Origin: Amoebidium appalachense
Taxonomy: Eukaryota; Ichthyosporea
Direction of reading: 5' to 3'
NCBI GenBank assembly: GCA_963693365.1
Contig: CAVNZM010000011.1
Location: forward strand, 6,076,001-6,140,000
Length of the DNA: 64,000 nucleotides
Part shown: positions 47,413-59,152 of the stretch, one piece after another
Position numbering within the stretch: position 1 is the stretch's first letter
Layout: every line of letters starts with the position of its first letter
The notes under the pieces: model-generated
Told to the model about the DNA's origin: nothing
What the model saw: only the letters and a program-made list of their open reading frames with translations
Databases searched by the model: none
Position numbers and translations under genes: made by a program

Positions 47413-47773
47413 ATAAAATGTGCACGGGAGGCAACGCTCAAATTGAGGTCTGGCCAACCACATTAGGTAGCTGTACGGTATAATGCTGCCGATGATCAAT
47501 AAATTTGAATATCATAATAGAAAGAGCAACGATTCTGAAAACATAATACATTACACACAACGAGTTTATGCACCTTGCCCTATTTTCGTTGTATTTTTTG
47601 ATTGGACAACTCGTGTTTGCAAGTTTTTTATTTTTTTGTTTAGCGGTTTTTTTAATGGTCTTTTGATCAGCCTGGCTTGTTATTTCGTGTGTGATGTTGG
47701 CGGCTTTGCCCCCCCCCCCCCCCCCCCCCCTCACACACACACACATGCACGAACACAAGCATCGTGAGGCACG

Positions 47774-47806
<33 letters not shown>

Positions 47807-47821
47807 GCACACACACACGCG

Positions 47822-47883
<62 letters not shown>

Positions 47884-48188
47884 CACACACGTGCAGGCGC
47901 CCACACACACACACGCCGCGAAACTGTGGCACACGTATTCACCCTACACACACATGCTTGAAACACGAACAGCGCCCACACGCGTACAAAAGGTGCACAC
48001 ACGATGAATAATTCGGATTTTTTTGTTATTTATGAGACACCAAGCAAACCAATCCAAATGTCAGAGGTCTTTGAAGCCAAACTGAAATCGTTTATCAAGT
48101 TGATGCACATGTGTTCAGGTTGTACGTTCAGAACCTCTCTCTAACTCCCTACCCTCCCCCCCCCCCCCCCCCCCCCCCCCCTTCCCCC

Positions 48189-48222
<34 letters not shown>

Positions 48223-48311
48223 CGCACTCTCCTCCTCCCGGGCCACCCATCCCCCAGTCTCAGTAGCCTCAGAGTCTTCTTCTTCTTAAAAAAAATAAAT
48301 AAATACAGTAC
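44895..48311. other. Spacer between the lyase gene and the copia remnant
   Basis: Mixed sequence to about 46200, then C tracts at 46230-46284 and 46408-46550, a G tract at 46827-46875, another C/A tract at 47220-47258, a G tract at 47378-47410, a CA-rich stretch at 47733-47912 and C tracts at 48158-48220. A minus-strand frame at about 47200-47060 could be an isolated exon, but nothing joins to it and the plus strand is also open. No gene is called. Confidence 0.55.
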
Positions 48312-48617
48312 TGTAACTTAGAGGTTTCTCTGTTAGACTTTATTATTTGCTGACTTGCATTGACTGGCCCGCCTGGACCATTATATACTTGTGGTCTGGC
48401 TCACTGGAATGTTACATACTATTCCCGATTGGTCTACCCGCCGCTATGGATCTAATCGCTACCAATCAAAACACTTCAATAGAATCTTCTAGACTCTTCT
48501 AGATCTATCCTGATCTATCGTGAACCTATCCACCAGTTTATCCCGAATATCTCGAATATTCCCGATCACTAGTGCTACGCTAACGCAGGGCATACCGGAT
48601 GGCTATCCTGTTCGACA
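48312..48617 (-). mobile_element. Probable 3' LTR of a Ty1/copia remnant
   Basis: In minus sense the segment begins TGTCGAACAGG directly after a purine tract (AAGTGGGGG), contains TATATAATGG and AATAATAAAG, and ends GTTACA, i.e. TG...CA ends and LTR-like signals. It starts about 130 bp past the stop codon of the gag-RNaseH frame. No matching 5' copy was found in the window, so the call rests on these signals and on position. Confidence 0.6.
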
Positions 48618-48750
48618 CCCCCACTTGCACTGTGTTCTATCTATGTACTGCATGCAACCTAAACCTAAGATGCAACTCTAAAACTATGCTACTATACTAA
48701 CACATATAACACCTACTACACGAACATTAACACTACACTATTTGTAGTTC

Positions 48751-49596
48751 TCACTCAGCCATGCCGATGGCCTGCCGATGCTGCACTAAATTAAGTCTCC
48801 CTAAAGCTTTGGTGCACATGTCGGCCACGTTACTGTTCGTGCTGCAATACACAAGTTCTACATCCCCATTCTCCACACACTCACGGGTGTAGTGGTACTG
48901 AAAGTCGATGTGTTTGCTCCTGTTATGGAGCATCGGGTTCCTTGCAAGCTTGATGCTGGCCTGGTTGTCGGCGTAGATGATGGTCGCCTCACTCATATCG
49001 TAGCCCAGCTGCATCCAGTAGTCGGAGCACAGACGTTCAATGTCGGTGCAGACCAGGGCCGTGTTCTTCCGGAGGTGAAGGAAGAACTTACGTACGACAT
49101 CCTTGTGCTGGACGGGCTCGTCGAGGCAGGCAAGTGTCGTAGCCAGACGTTGGAGGCGGGTGAGGTATGCTGTGACGTTGGGGTAGTCTCGTAGTTCAAG
49201 CTCCTCGTAGGTGACTTGAATCTGGGTGACTCGGGCCTCCTTCTCTGCCACATACGCCATACGTAGGCTGTGGAAGACTTCTCCACCGTGGACACCGTCT
49301 TGCATCCGGCCGGAGTCGTAGAGCTCGGTCGGATGGACGGACTGGTTGAGGATCTGGTCGAGGACGCCGGAAGCTTTCTTGTAGGAGTCCTTGGTGCCGT
49401 AGCCTAGCCACTGGTTGGCTTCAGTGCCGTCAACCCATTGTGGCCTCTTGATAGCGTCAACGAATTTCTCGGCAATGGTTGTTCTAATGAACCGGTGGAT
49501 GAGTGGCTCCCACTCGAAATAGTTGAGACGTTTCTCGTCTCTTTTCTCGGACGGATTCCATATTGGAAGGTTGATATACGACGGTTTGTCAGTCAT
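48751..49596 (-). pseudogene. Ty1/copia element with internal deletion: gag fused to the RNase H tail
   Basis: A 281-codon frame from ATG 49596. The first ~200 residues (from MTDKPSYINLPIWNPSEKR) look like a copia-type gag. The last ~85 are the end of a copia RNase H: IYADNQASIKLARNPMLHNR, SKHIDFQYHYTRE and STNSNVADMCTKAL. Protease, integrase and reverse transcriptase, about 1000 residues in a full element, are missing, yet the frame stays open across the join (around SDYWMQLG/YDMSEATI). Either a clean in-frame deletion or a non-autonomous family amplified in this form. Upstream sequence has a TATAAAAGG box at about 49838, but it is not a copy of the 3' LTR. Confidence 0.85.
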
Positions 49597-49789
49597 GATT
49601 GAAGCAGTAAGACGGAGGAATTTCGCGGTTGTAACGAGATTGTGTGTTAGCGTGCAAAGGGGCCGTAAACCTGTTGTTTTGTGTGGGTAAACGGAGAAGC
49701 AGAGAGCACAGATGGGTGTTATGTTATACACAACACAGAGACACACGGGAAAAACACAACCGGAGAGGTGGAACGATTTCTGGAACCAT

Positions 49790-50076
49790 AGGAAATGAAT
49801 ACGACTGCTTGATATTTATTCCAAGATGAAGTCCCTTTTATACTTGGGAATGTGAAAACGATAAACCAATCAAAAGAACGAAAACTCTATTTTCCAATCA
49901 GAAAGACGAAAACTATGAGTGTAAAATATATCGATCGAAATGTCTGTCGACACATAGAATAAAAATGCAATCCTCTAATAAAAGAAACTTCTAATAAAAG
50001 CACGGAAACATTTAACAAAATGAAACCACTTATGTAACTATTAGTTCACATCATACATTTATACTATATGTTCTTA
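49790..50076 (-). promoter_or_regulatory. Possible 5' control region of the copia remnant
   Basis: In minus sense this AT-rich segment contains TATAAAAGGGACTTC and AATAAATATC about 200 bp before the gag start, an LTR-like arrangement, and is followed by TGGTTCCAGAAATC, which might be a primer-binding site. It shares no visible similarity with the 48312-48617 segment. Confidence 0.35.
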
Positions 50077-50458
50077 ACATAACACGTCTAAATATAATTA
50101 TTCCTAATAGTTGGAGAACATAGCACAATGCTACGTCGTGAGAAAGGAATGGGAAAGGAAAAGTTACTATATTTGGGAAAATACAAACGAGATCTGATTG
50201 GATGACATATTTAGATATTGACACAAACGACAATACGTGTGCGCGAGCTAAGTATGTCGATGTGTACAGAGATCTAAGATATCTGTGTACACGGAAACAG
50301 AAAGGAAAGAAAGAAAGGAAGAAAGGAAAAGGGAAAAGGAAACAAACTACAACAAACTAATAAACAAATATAAAACTCAACTTCTAAGTCTTGCTGAGAA
50401 TCATGGGAAGATGACAGTATGTGTGTGTACGTGTACTTGTGTTTGCACATTTGCACCG

Positions 50459-50641
50459 AAGGGGCTATGCGCAGAATTGCACCTGAATGTGTTTAGATGC
50501 CACAAATGCACACATGCACACAAAGAGGTGAGTGATGCATGTACACGCGCCCGAAAGTATTTACATGCACACATGCACACAAACCGATGTGAACGTTACC
50601 GTTGGGGAGAGGGGAGGAGCTGAGCATTATGGAGGCGGGAG

Positions 50642-50684
<43 letters not shown>

Positions 50685-50862
50685 GGGAAGAGTGAGAGAG
50701 AGAAACAGTGTGCATGCTTGTGCGGGTGATGGAGAGAGAGGGAGGGAGGCCGGGGGGGGGGAGGATTCAGCGAGAGACGTATCAGAGAGAGAGAGAGGGG
50801 GAATACAGAGACAGGGAAAGAGAAAGAGAGGGAGAGAGAGTGTGTGTGCGCAATGCCATGTG

Positions 50863-50922
<60 letters not shown>

Positions 50923-50993
50923 CAACGGTGTGTGTGTGTGTGTGTGTGTGTGCGTGCGTGTGTGTGTGTGTGTGTGTGCCTTTGCAAGGGGGC

Positions 50994-51034
<41 letters not shown>

Positions 51035-51054
51035 CTTTGCAAGGGGGCACTGTG

Positions 51055-51108
<54 letters not shown>

Positions 51109-51137
51109 TTGCGACGTGTGTGTGTGTGTATGTTTTT

Positions 51138-51168
<31 letters not shown>

Positions 51169-51326
51169 TTATCCGCGATGCCTCCACAACACGCACACGC
51201 ACAAAGAGGTGAGTGATGCATGTACACGCACCCGAAAGTATTTACATGCACACATGCACACAAACTGATGTGAACGTTACCGTTGGGGAGAGGGGAGGAG
51301 GTGAGCATTATGGAGGCGGGAGGGGG

Positions 51327-51359
<33 letters not shown>

Positions 51360-51430
51360 GGGAAGAGCGAGAGAAACAGTGTGCATGCTTGTGCGGGTGA
51401 TAGAGAGAGAGGGAGGGAGGCCGGAGGGTG
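50459..51430 (+). repeat. Direct segmental repeat with GA and GT tracts, 2 copies
   Basis: The block from ACAAAGAGGTGAGTGATGCA through GAAAGTATTTACATGCACAC and GATGTGAACGTTACCGTTGG to a GA-rich tract occurs at about 50520-50720 and again at 51202-51400 with few differences. Its first part (AATTGCACCTGAATGTGTTT, AGATGCCACAAATGCAC) also occurs reversed at about 57935-58035. GT tracts lie between the copies. Confidence 0.85.
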
Positions 51431-51490
51431 GGGGGGGGGGAGAATTCAGAGAGCGAGAGACGTATCAGAGAGAGAGGGGGAATACAGAGA

Positions 51491-51496
<6 letters not shown>

Positions 51497-51531
<35 letters not shown>

Positions 51532-51555
51532 GATATATATAAATATATATATACG
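51497..51555. repeat. (AT)n microsatellite
   Basis: TATATA run with two short interruptions, inside the second copy of the segmental repeat. Confidence 0.9.
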
Positions 51556-51626
51556 GAGGGGGGGGGATTCAGAGGGAGAGAGAGAGAGAGAGAGAGGGAG
51601 AGTGTGTGTGTGTGCGCATGTGCATG

Positions 51627-52050
<424 letters not shown>

Positions 52051-52109
52051 CAGCATGTTCAGCACACACTGATATACTCGCACACGCGCAAGAGTAGGCG
52101 TGCGCGCGC

Positions 52110-52110
52110 G

Positions 52111-52153
<43 letters not shown>

Positions 52154-53572
52154 TGGTCCGTGAGAGAAGAAAGAGAGATCAGAGAAGGTGGAGAAAGGGG
52201 GGAGACAAGGGAAACGGATAGAACCGAGATACAAAGAGGGCGAGAGAGAGAGAAAGAGAGCGAGAGAGGGAAAGAGAGATTTTGCCAAACGTAACCGTTT
52301 TGTCGGAAATTTAGAATTGAAATGACGAGGTGTATAATATGACAATAAATGTATATTTATAAATGTATATTTATTAAAAAACACAAAAAAACACATATGT
52401 GTGCGTGTTTCAGAAACGCCAGAAACTTCAAACGCCACAATCAAAAAACGCCTTGGGGGATCAGCCAGAGACTTCAAACGCCTTGGCGAATCAAAAAAAC
52501 GCCTTGTGGGGATCGAGTTGTTTGGTAGGAACGCCTCGGTGAATCAGAATGTTCGACAGAATCCTCTGAGGCCAGGGTTTTGTGTTATTAATCGTATTTG
52601 GGCAAATCATCCGGACATTTTGACACCCGACGGTCGTATTTACTATTTTAAAAGCCTTTTTTCAATCGTATCGGGGGGCTTTGTAAATCGTAAATACGAC
52701 GATTTTTGAGTCGTATGCCACCCCTGCTGGGGAATCGGTCTGAAGAGTTGATTGGTAGAAGAATTCAAAAGACCATCAAATCACGATAGAGGGTTTCTGC
52801 ACCATCGCTCCCCCCTGCTGAAGGGGGGCTTCTTCTGCACATGCCACGTAATCATGTAGTTGTTTTTTATATTGACTGTATATGCATAGTCTTCAAGATC
52901 TCTGTTGTCAGGTAATTGTCATAGGCTTGTGTCTTCTGTAAAAGAAACACTATCGAGGTGCAGCTGTTTTTTTTGATTTTGTCGTCATGATTGTATTGCG
53001 GATTTACTATTCTTCCGGTTTCGACATTTAGGCCACGTGAAATTCCGTTACAGACATAGGACTGCGTGTGGTTCTACATAGAGTAAAAAAGAATGAAAAT
53101 TACAGTAAATATGGCTATTTCTATAATATGAGGCTCCACTTTCCGTAGTTACTAGCCACATACTGTTACATATATGGAAACGGGGTCCAAAATTCACGGG
53201 GGCGCATATACGGACATTCGATCTCCTCCCCACTTAGATTAGTGTTGGGGGATCCGTTTTCGTTTACTTAGAGTTTTGAGATCGCCCATCTGAGAAGTCG
53301 TATAATCCGGGTAATTCTCGCGTACCCTGATTTTCAACAATCCCCCTTCAATGATCCCCAATTCCACGACCGCTACAAAACATGCACAGAATTATTGAAC
53401 CCCACGCTTGGTATATTATCGAACTATCGCATGCAAAATTACGTAAACAGCCTGGCGTACCAACGCCAGATAGATGTCCGATTGGATTGCAAATTTGTGA
53501 CATTTATTTAAATAAAGACACTGTCGTATAGTCATATGTTCGCCGGTTGTTTTATTTCCACATGAACGGAAA
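52110..53572. other. Spacer; no gene recognised
   Basis: A G tract (52112-52152), a GA-rich stretch to 52280, then AT-rich sequence with several scattered AAACGCC motifs at 52415-52505, and about 1 kb of mixed sequence leading to the two-module ORF. Confidence 0.5.
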
Positions 53573-54719
53573 ATGGCGCAACCTAACATGAACGCAACGA
53601 ATGACCCTGTGATGTACAACAGTAATGACACGGCAGGTGCCTCTGCACGCCCGAATGCTACCGCTACCGTGCCTAAGTCAGTAGTGCCTAAGTGGGTCAT
53701 TGACCCAACTTGTAATGCTTTGTTTTTCGAGATAAACGACGAGGACGTACAGAAATATGGCTTGGAGCTGCCCATCGTGTGGGGCCACGTGTCTCCAGAC
53801 GATGTGATTTGCCTGGTGTCCGGGGATGCCAACCCCGCGCCGGTCAAACATAACGGCACCCTGCTTAACCTGCTGGAAGGGACCGTCCGTGTCCTCCAGG
53901 GGCAAGTTATCAGTGAAGTTGTGCGTGCCCGTCTCCTGAGCCTTATTGCTGCAAGCGATGCCCAAGCTGGGAAAGTGGGGGGCGATTGGAGAGGAAAGGC
54001 CGTTCTTGGCGGCCATCAGTCAACGTCTTTCACGGCTGGAGAAGGAGAGGGTTATGTTGCGCCAGATGGTAGTCAAGCAACAGCGCCAGTTAAACGGGGG
54101 CCTCGAAATGATGCAACCTAACGTAAACACGACGAATGACCCTGTGGTGGACAGTAGCAATGACAGTAAAGTGGAAGGTACCCCTGCATGCCCGGATCCT
54201 ACCGTCACGGCTACCGCCACCACTACCGCTTCCGTGTCCAAGTGGGTCATCAACCCCAAATGTAATCCATTGTACTTCGAGATAAATCACGAGGACGTAC
54301 AGAAATATGGCTCGGAGCTGCCCATTATGCGCGGACTCGCCGGCGTGTCTCCTGCCGACGCAATTTGCCTGGTGTCCAGGGATGACAACCCCGTGCCGGT
54401 TAAACATACGGGCTCCCTTCATGATCTGCTTGAAGTGACCGCCCGTGTCCTCCAGGGGCAAGTTATCAGCGAGGATGTACGTGCCCGTCTCTTGGTCCTT
54501 GTTCTTGCGAGCGATGCCCAAGTTCAACTTGGGCGAGAGGAGGCGCTTGGGGAAGAAAAGCGGTTCTTGGCGGCAGTCGGTCAACGTATTATGCGGCTGG
54601 AGAAGGAGAGGGTTGCATTGCGCCAGCTTGTACACAAGCAAAAGCGCCAGTTGAACGGGGGCCCTGGTTCCACCACCGTTGATGTCGTGGTCACAGTGAA
54701 GCGGGCGAGGATATCATAA
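53573..54719 (+). pseudogene. Two-module coiled-coil protein gene, frameshifted in the first module
   Basis: Two tandem copies of a roughly 190-residue module. Each has a Thr/Asn/Ser-rich lead (NMNATNDPV; NVNTTNDPV), a conserved core (VSKWVINPKCNPLYFEIN, DEDVQKYG.ELPI, CLVS.D.NPAPVKH) and a basic coiled coil (LEKERV.LRQ, VHKQKRQLNGG). The first frame starts at 53573 and leaves the module frame near 53957; the module then continues in the frame that runs to 54719. Over this stretch module 1 is 5 bp shorter than module 2, so a net 5-bp deletion explains the break. No intron is needed. Family not recognised. It may be a recently dead gene or one with a splice event not visible here. Confidence 0.6.
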
Positions 54720-55365
54720 TATACAACGAACATATACGTTCTGAGTGTTATCTCCCGATACACTCGGGCTCCACATCGTCTCTATATCCGTGCGTGTATA
54801 GCGTAGATAGGACAACATGTCCAACTTCGTGCTCTTATAGTGCAGAAAAGACAACGGGAGTTTTGTTCTAGATCTTGTAGGTGGTTAAATAGTTCACGTA
54901 ATATAACGATCAATGCTGATCGATGGTGCGTCATGGATGTTCCATATGTACCATGCACCATCAATTCCATGATATGATTATGATTGGCTGGGCTTTGTGT
55001 TGTCCATGCATATCCATAAGTGAAGTGTGTGCCTAGCATGTACACACCGTTTGGCATCCCAGGGCTTCATATGTGTCGACTTTTTGAATAAACTTGTGTA
55101 CATATGCTCTGATACTCTCGAGTCTCATTGTCCCGGTGTTTTTTTTTTTTTTTTTTTGTGGGGGGGGGGCGGGGTGGGGGACTGCCCCTAACACGTACTG
55201 ACGTGTTGCCGCACGTGCGACGTTTTAACATCTATTCAGGCGTCCCTTTTAAGTAAAAAAGAAAAAAAAAAAAAAGAAAAGAAAGGAGACACCGCCTCAG
55301 TAGGTGGTAGGGGCTGCCCCCTCCCCCCCTTCTTCCTGTGCGCATCATTGCAAACACATTACCCC

Positions 55366-56085
55366 TCAATCGGGTTTCTGATGGCCCAATTTCTTTTTCA
55401 TGGCCTCGGTTTTGAATTGCCATAGCGGCATCCGCTTTCCCTTTAAGTTGGGGTACACCCGGGGGGCATTGTCGTTACTGCCACCCGCGTCATCCATACT
55501 ACTGGACTGTACCGGAGTGGCCGGAGCACTGCCTAGTTTGATAGTTCCGATTTTGGACTTCGTATCCGGTTTGTTCAAGGCTTCTAAGGCCAACTTGACC
55601 AAGCTGACAAGCTCCTTTTTCGCAACCTCCTCGTCTTCATTTTCTTTCCCAGTTTTGGCTTTGGCTATGACGGGGGCCTCCAGCAATTTGTTTATTTTCT
55701 TTAATAGGCCAGGTTGGGATGCAAGGGACTCTACCCAGACATAGTCGGGCAACGCATCCAGCGGCACTTTTAATTGATCGGCTACGTCTCTCAAATGGTC
55801 AATGTGGGTCTTCAATTGCTTGCCAATAATTTCCCTCAACGTGGAGGGGTCGATCATGGAAAGGACCTCGAATAGCTCAACCTCCTTCGAATCCCCATCC
55901 CCGGGTTTTTTGTGTTTCACGTAAATTTTCTGGTATCCCAACCCTGTCTGAGGAAGCCAGAATCCCGTACCCAAACGGGGCGGGCACGGTTTGCAATCGG
56001 CCACTGCTTTCGGTCGTCCCTTCGCTTTTTTACCATGTGCCTGGTTCCCCTTTCTCGGCCCCTTTGCCTTAGCCGTTGGTGGCAT
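55366..56085 (-). CDS. Basic hypothetical protein, intronless
   Basis: A 239-codon frame from ATG 56085, the first methionine codon after a GTG. N-terminal 30 residues are rich in Lys, Arg, Gly and Ala (AKGPRKGNQAHGKKAKGRPK), like a nucleic-acid-binding or nuclear-localising tail. The middle has predicted helices (STLREIIGKQLKTHIDHLRD; LVSLVKLALEALNK). The C-terminus is again basic and ends KKKLGHQKPD. Complexity and codon use are those of a real protein, unlike the repeat frames around it. It lies between the two-module ORF and the SET-like pair, all intronless, so these may belong to one inserted element. Function unknown. Confidence 0.55.
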   Translation of the reverse strand: MPPTAKAKGPRKGNQAHGKKAKGRPKAVADCKPCPPRLGTGFWLPQTGLGYQKIYVKHKKPGDGDSKEVELFEVLSMIDPSTLREIIGKQLKTHIDHLRDVADQLKVPLDALPDYVWVESLASQPGLLKKINKLLEAPVIAKAKTGKENEDEEVAKKELVSLVKLALEALNKPDTKSKIGTIKLGSAPATPVQSSSMDDAGGSNDNAPRVYPNLKGKRMPLWQFKTEAMKKKLGHQKPD

Positions 56086-56213
56086 TGCCTGCCGTGTGCC
56101 CACTCCCTCGTGCCGTTGCCAAGCCCCCCTAAAAATAATGCTCGAGTCTCATCCACCATTCCGCCCAACCACCCACCCATTCACCTGGGGGGGGGGGGGC
56201 ATGGTAAATACGG

Positions 56214-56365
56214 GCCGGTGGGTGGGAGGCCGGGGTTTCGTGTGAGCGGACGGCTCCTGTTGTGCATACGGGCGGGCGGTTCATGCGGGTGGGTGGTTCT
56301 TACGGACGGGCGGTTCTTATGCGCCGGTGGTGTATACGGGCGGGTGATTCAGCGAGCTGGTGCAT
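56214..56365 (+). repeat. Minisatellite of GGGCGGTTC units
   Basis: Several degenerate units of about 18-24 bp share GGGCGGTTC followed by ATGCGG or TTACGG or TTATGCG. Related units occur reversed in the spacer at 51755-51835 (GCATGAACCGCC) and singly at about 57855. Confidence 0.7.
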
Positions 56366-56393
56366 CGCACGAGCATATGGCACATATGTGGTG

Positions 56394-56441
<48 letters not shown>

Positions 56442-56591
56442 CCGCCGCCGCCCGCCCGCCCAGGCCAATGGAACGTCAGCATTTGACGCTGCCAAGAACT
56501 CCGCTTTGTTTTGGGATTCCCCAAGTTAGTAAAAAGCTACCAGTTAGCTGGAGCTACGGCCGGTCAATGGTAGTGGTCAGAGCCTGGTCCC

Positions 56592-56656
56592 CCAGTGTGT
56601 GTGTGTGTGTGTGTGTGAGTGTGAGTGTGAGTGTGTGTGTGTGTGTGTGTGAGTGT

Positions 56657-56716
<60 letters not shown>
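56592..56716. repeat. GT-rich microsatellite
   Basis: GT runs with periodic GTGAGTG interruptions, downstream of the SET-like frames in their sense. Confidence 0.9.
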
Positions 56717-56717
<1 letters not shown>

Positions 56718-56795
56718 TGGGTCTGCCCTGGGCGGACTTTTTGTGGTGTTCTCGCCCGAGGAGCGGTACGTCAACACAAACACCTTACTCTTCAA

Positions 56796-57583
56796 TCACT
56801 GCTTTCTTGAATTTCCACGCCAGTGGTAGCCACCAGTGGCATTGTAAGGGCATGTGATTTCCGGGGCATGGTCATAAATGTAGTGTGCGTACGTCGTGTC
56901 TATCACAGTTGGATGTCGCTCCCTTTCCGGACCCATAAACTCAACGTTTTTCAGGCTAATGAACACACCCCTACAGACACAAGAGTCCGACCATCCTGCA
57001 TTTGCTTTTCTCAAAGTTGCATTGTTGGCAAATCGCCAGATGCTAGAAAAATGCCAATCATTCCCGTCGATCATATGTCTTCCCTTTTGAAACACATATC
57101 TGGACGTTTTATCATGCATACCCTTTGGTGTTTCTCTCCCGGTAGTATCTGCACAACAGCCCCCTTCCCCACGTATCTACCTATCCGGTGCTCCCCTGCC
57201 TTGGATCTAAAGTGGCTGGCCTGGCCAATATAGAACAGACCAAGACCTGGATCTTCATACCCGTATTTGGCCTTTGGTTTAAGTTTTGATTTCATGACAA
57301 CGAGCCCGAGGTCTCTGTCCACTAACATATTACCTTCGCGTAGCCAGCGTACCAGAGCCTCGACGCATGGAAAAGGGTGCACCTCTTCAATAGGCTTACT
57401 ACCGTCATGGAGTTGTATGAAGCTCCCCATGATCGGATACTGGGATAGTACTCGCCGATGTGAGAACACGGTGGTGTGCCTGTAGTACCTATAACACGCC
57501 GTCAAGCAACGTTGTTCCTCCCAGCGCCCCGCCTGTTCCTCCGCCACCGTTTTGGTACTAGCCTCTCTTTCTACCTTTATCAT
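56796..57583 (-). pseudogene. SET-domain-like protein split by a frameshift
   Basis: Two overlapping minus frames (57583-57071 and 57119-56796) read as one protein of about 260 residues. The first holds PGLGLFYIGQASHFRS and GEHRIGRYVGKG, resembling the G-GLF-A and GE-I-Y-G start of a SET methyltransferase domain. The second holds HMIDGNDWHFSSIWRFANNA, resembling the ID...R-F-N-H core, and later YAHYIYDHAPE near where a catalytic tyrosine would sit. The join must fall within about 50 bp (57071-57119), so one indel or programmed slip would restore it. The SET assignment is from motif pattern only. It might be a lysine methyltransferase relic or part of a mobile element. Confidence 0.5.
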
Positions 57584-57665
57584 CGTTTATCTTCGTCTTT
57601 AAATGGACACAAGATTTTCTTGCAGTGACCCCCCCACTGCCTATGAGTGTGCGACTGTGTGTCAC

Positions 57666-57814
<149 letters not shown>

Positions 57815-58045
57815 TGTGTGTGTGGTGTGACATGTCTGTGCACATGCGGGCATGCAGTTCATGCGGCCCCGTGATTCGTGCAATGCAACGGTAATGGCCA
57901 CATCGGTTTATGTGTATGTGTGCTTTTGTGTGTATGTAAGCGCATTCAGGCGCACGTACATGCAACACTCACCTCTTTGTGTGTATGTGTGCATTTGTGG
58001 CATCTAAACACATTCAGGTGCAATTCTGTGCCTACCCCCTTCAAT

Positions 58046-58107
<62 letters not shown>

Positions 58108-58138
58108 GCGCGCGCGCGCATATACACACATTCAGATC

Positions 58139-58186
58139 CCCTTCCCCTTCCCCTTCCCCTTCCCCTTCCCCTTCCCCCTTCCCCCC
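58139..58186 (+). repeat. (CCCCTT)n hexanucleotide run
   Basis: Six to seven CCCCTT units followed by a C run. It lies beside (CA)n and (CG)n tracts and is a simple repeat, not evidence for a telomere. Confidence 0.85.
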
Positions 58187-58235
58187 CCCCCCCCCCCCCT
58201 CCCCCAGCACGTACAGGTTGGAAGTGTGTGTGTGT

Positions 58236-58284
<49 letters not shown>

Positions 58285-58286
<2 letters not shown>

Positions 58287-58388
58287 CCGTGTTTTCTATC
58301 TCTCTGTGATTGTGTGTGACAGTGTGTGCCGTGCCATTTTCTATCTCTCTGTGATTGTGTGTATGTGCCGTGTTTTCTATATCTCTGT

Positions 58389-58400
<12 letters not shown>
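58285..58400 (+). repeat. Minisatellite with TTTCTATCTCTCTGTGATTG units, 3 copies
   Basis: Three units of about 45-60 bp, each containing TGTGCCGTG, TTTTCTAT and CTCTGTGATTGTGTG, inside a GT-rich region. Confidence 0.85.
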
Positions 58401-58434
<34 letters not shown>

Positions 58435-58660
58435 GTGCGTGTGTGCGTGTGACACAGAGGTTTTGGATTGGATTAATGTCACGGACTACAAGATCGATCA
58501 CTTTGCCGTGCTTCCGACCAATGGAGCTATCAATCAATAGGAACTGTAAACATTGGATCGTTCTTGCAACCGCCGTAATAACCACGGTTGGTCATTTCAT
58601 GAGCCGCGATTTCTTCAATTTGACCATGAAGCACGTGCATTGCAGTTTGCACAGCGTCAC

Positions 58661-59140
58661 TGTAAACAGTTGGACTAGTTAGGATAAGGCAGAGTACAAC
58701 TGAATCAAAATAAAGACAGAGAACGGGTAGAAAGGCACACGCGGCCAGGTTGCTTTTACTATGGGCCGACTCAGTCTGTCTCAGACTTCACTGATGTGAT
58801 CCCCGTACTGGGACGGCTTTCTTATATAGCCCCCAGGTTTCGGATCAAGGCCCAGGATTGGTTCATCCGCGGCCAGCGCGGGTGGCAACATGCCATTCGT
58901 GATTCTGGTGCGGTCCGAGCCAGTCAGACCTTTGTCCTATTTATGCAAACCTCTTATTGGTTCACTTCGTTTATGTGGTATGCAGCTGAAGAACCATATA
59001 TGGTTCAATTCTTAGGTCAGAGTGAGTCCTATTGGTGCGGACATAATATTTATGTGATATTCATGACAAAGCACGAATCGTGTGCTAGTAGATCACATTC
59101 TTTAGTAAACATGTACAGTTCATGTGTACAGTTGTTTACA
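58661..59140 (-). repeat. 3' LTR of the non-autonomous retrotransposon
   Basis: 480 bp, TGT...ACA ends. Identical in length to the 5' LTR, differing at about four sites (for example ATTGGTTCATC here, ATTGCTTCATC there; TTTGTCC here, TTCGTCC there). Confidence 0.95.
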
Positions 59141-59152
59141 CTCCCCCCCTTG
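59141..59152 (-). other. Polypurine tract
   Basis: In minus sense CAAGGGGGGGAG sits directly before the 3' LTR, where second-strand synthesis is primed. This fixes the element's orientation as minus. Confidence 0.8.

Noticed and set aside
58139-58186. CCCCTT repeats as a telomere relic
   Set aside because: Only six or seven units among other simple repeats, in the middle of a contig.
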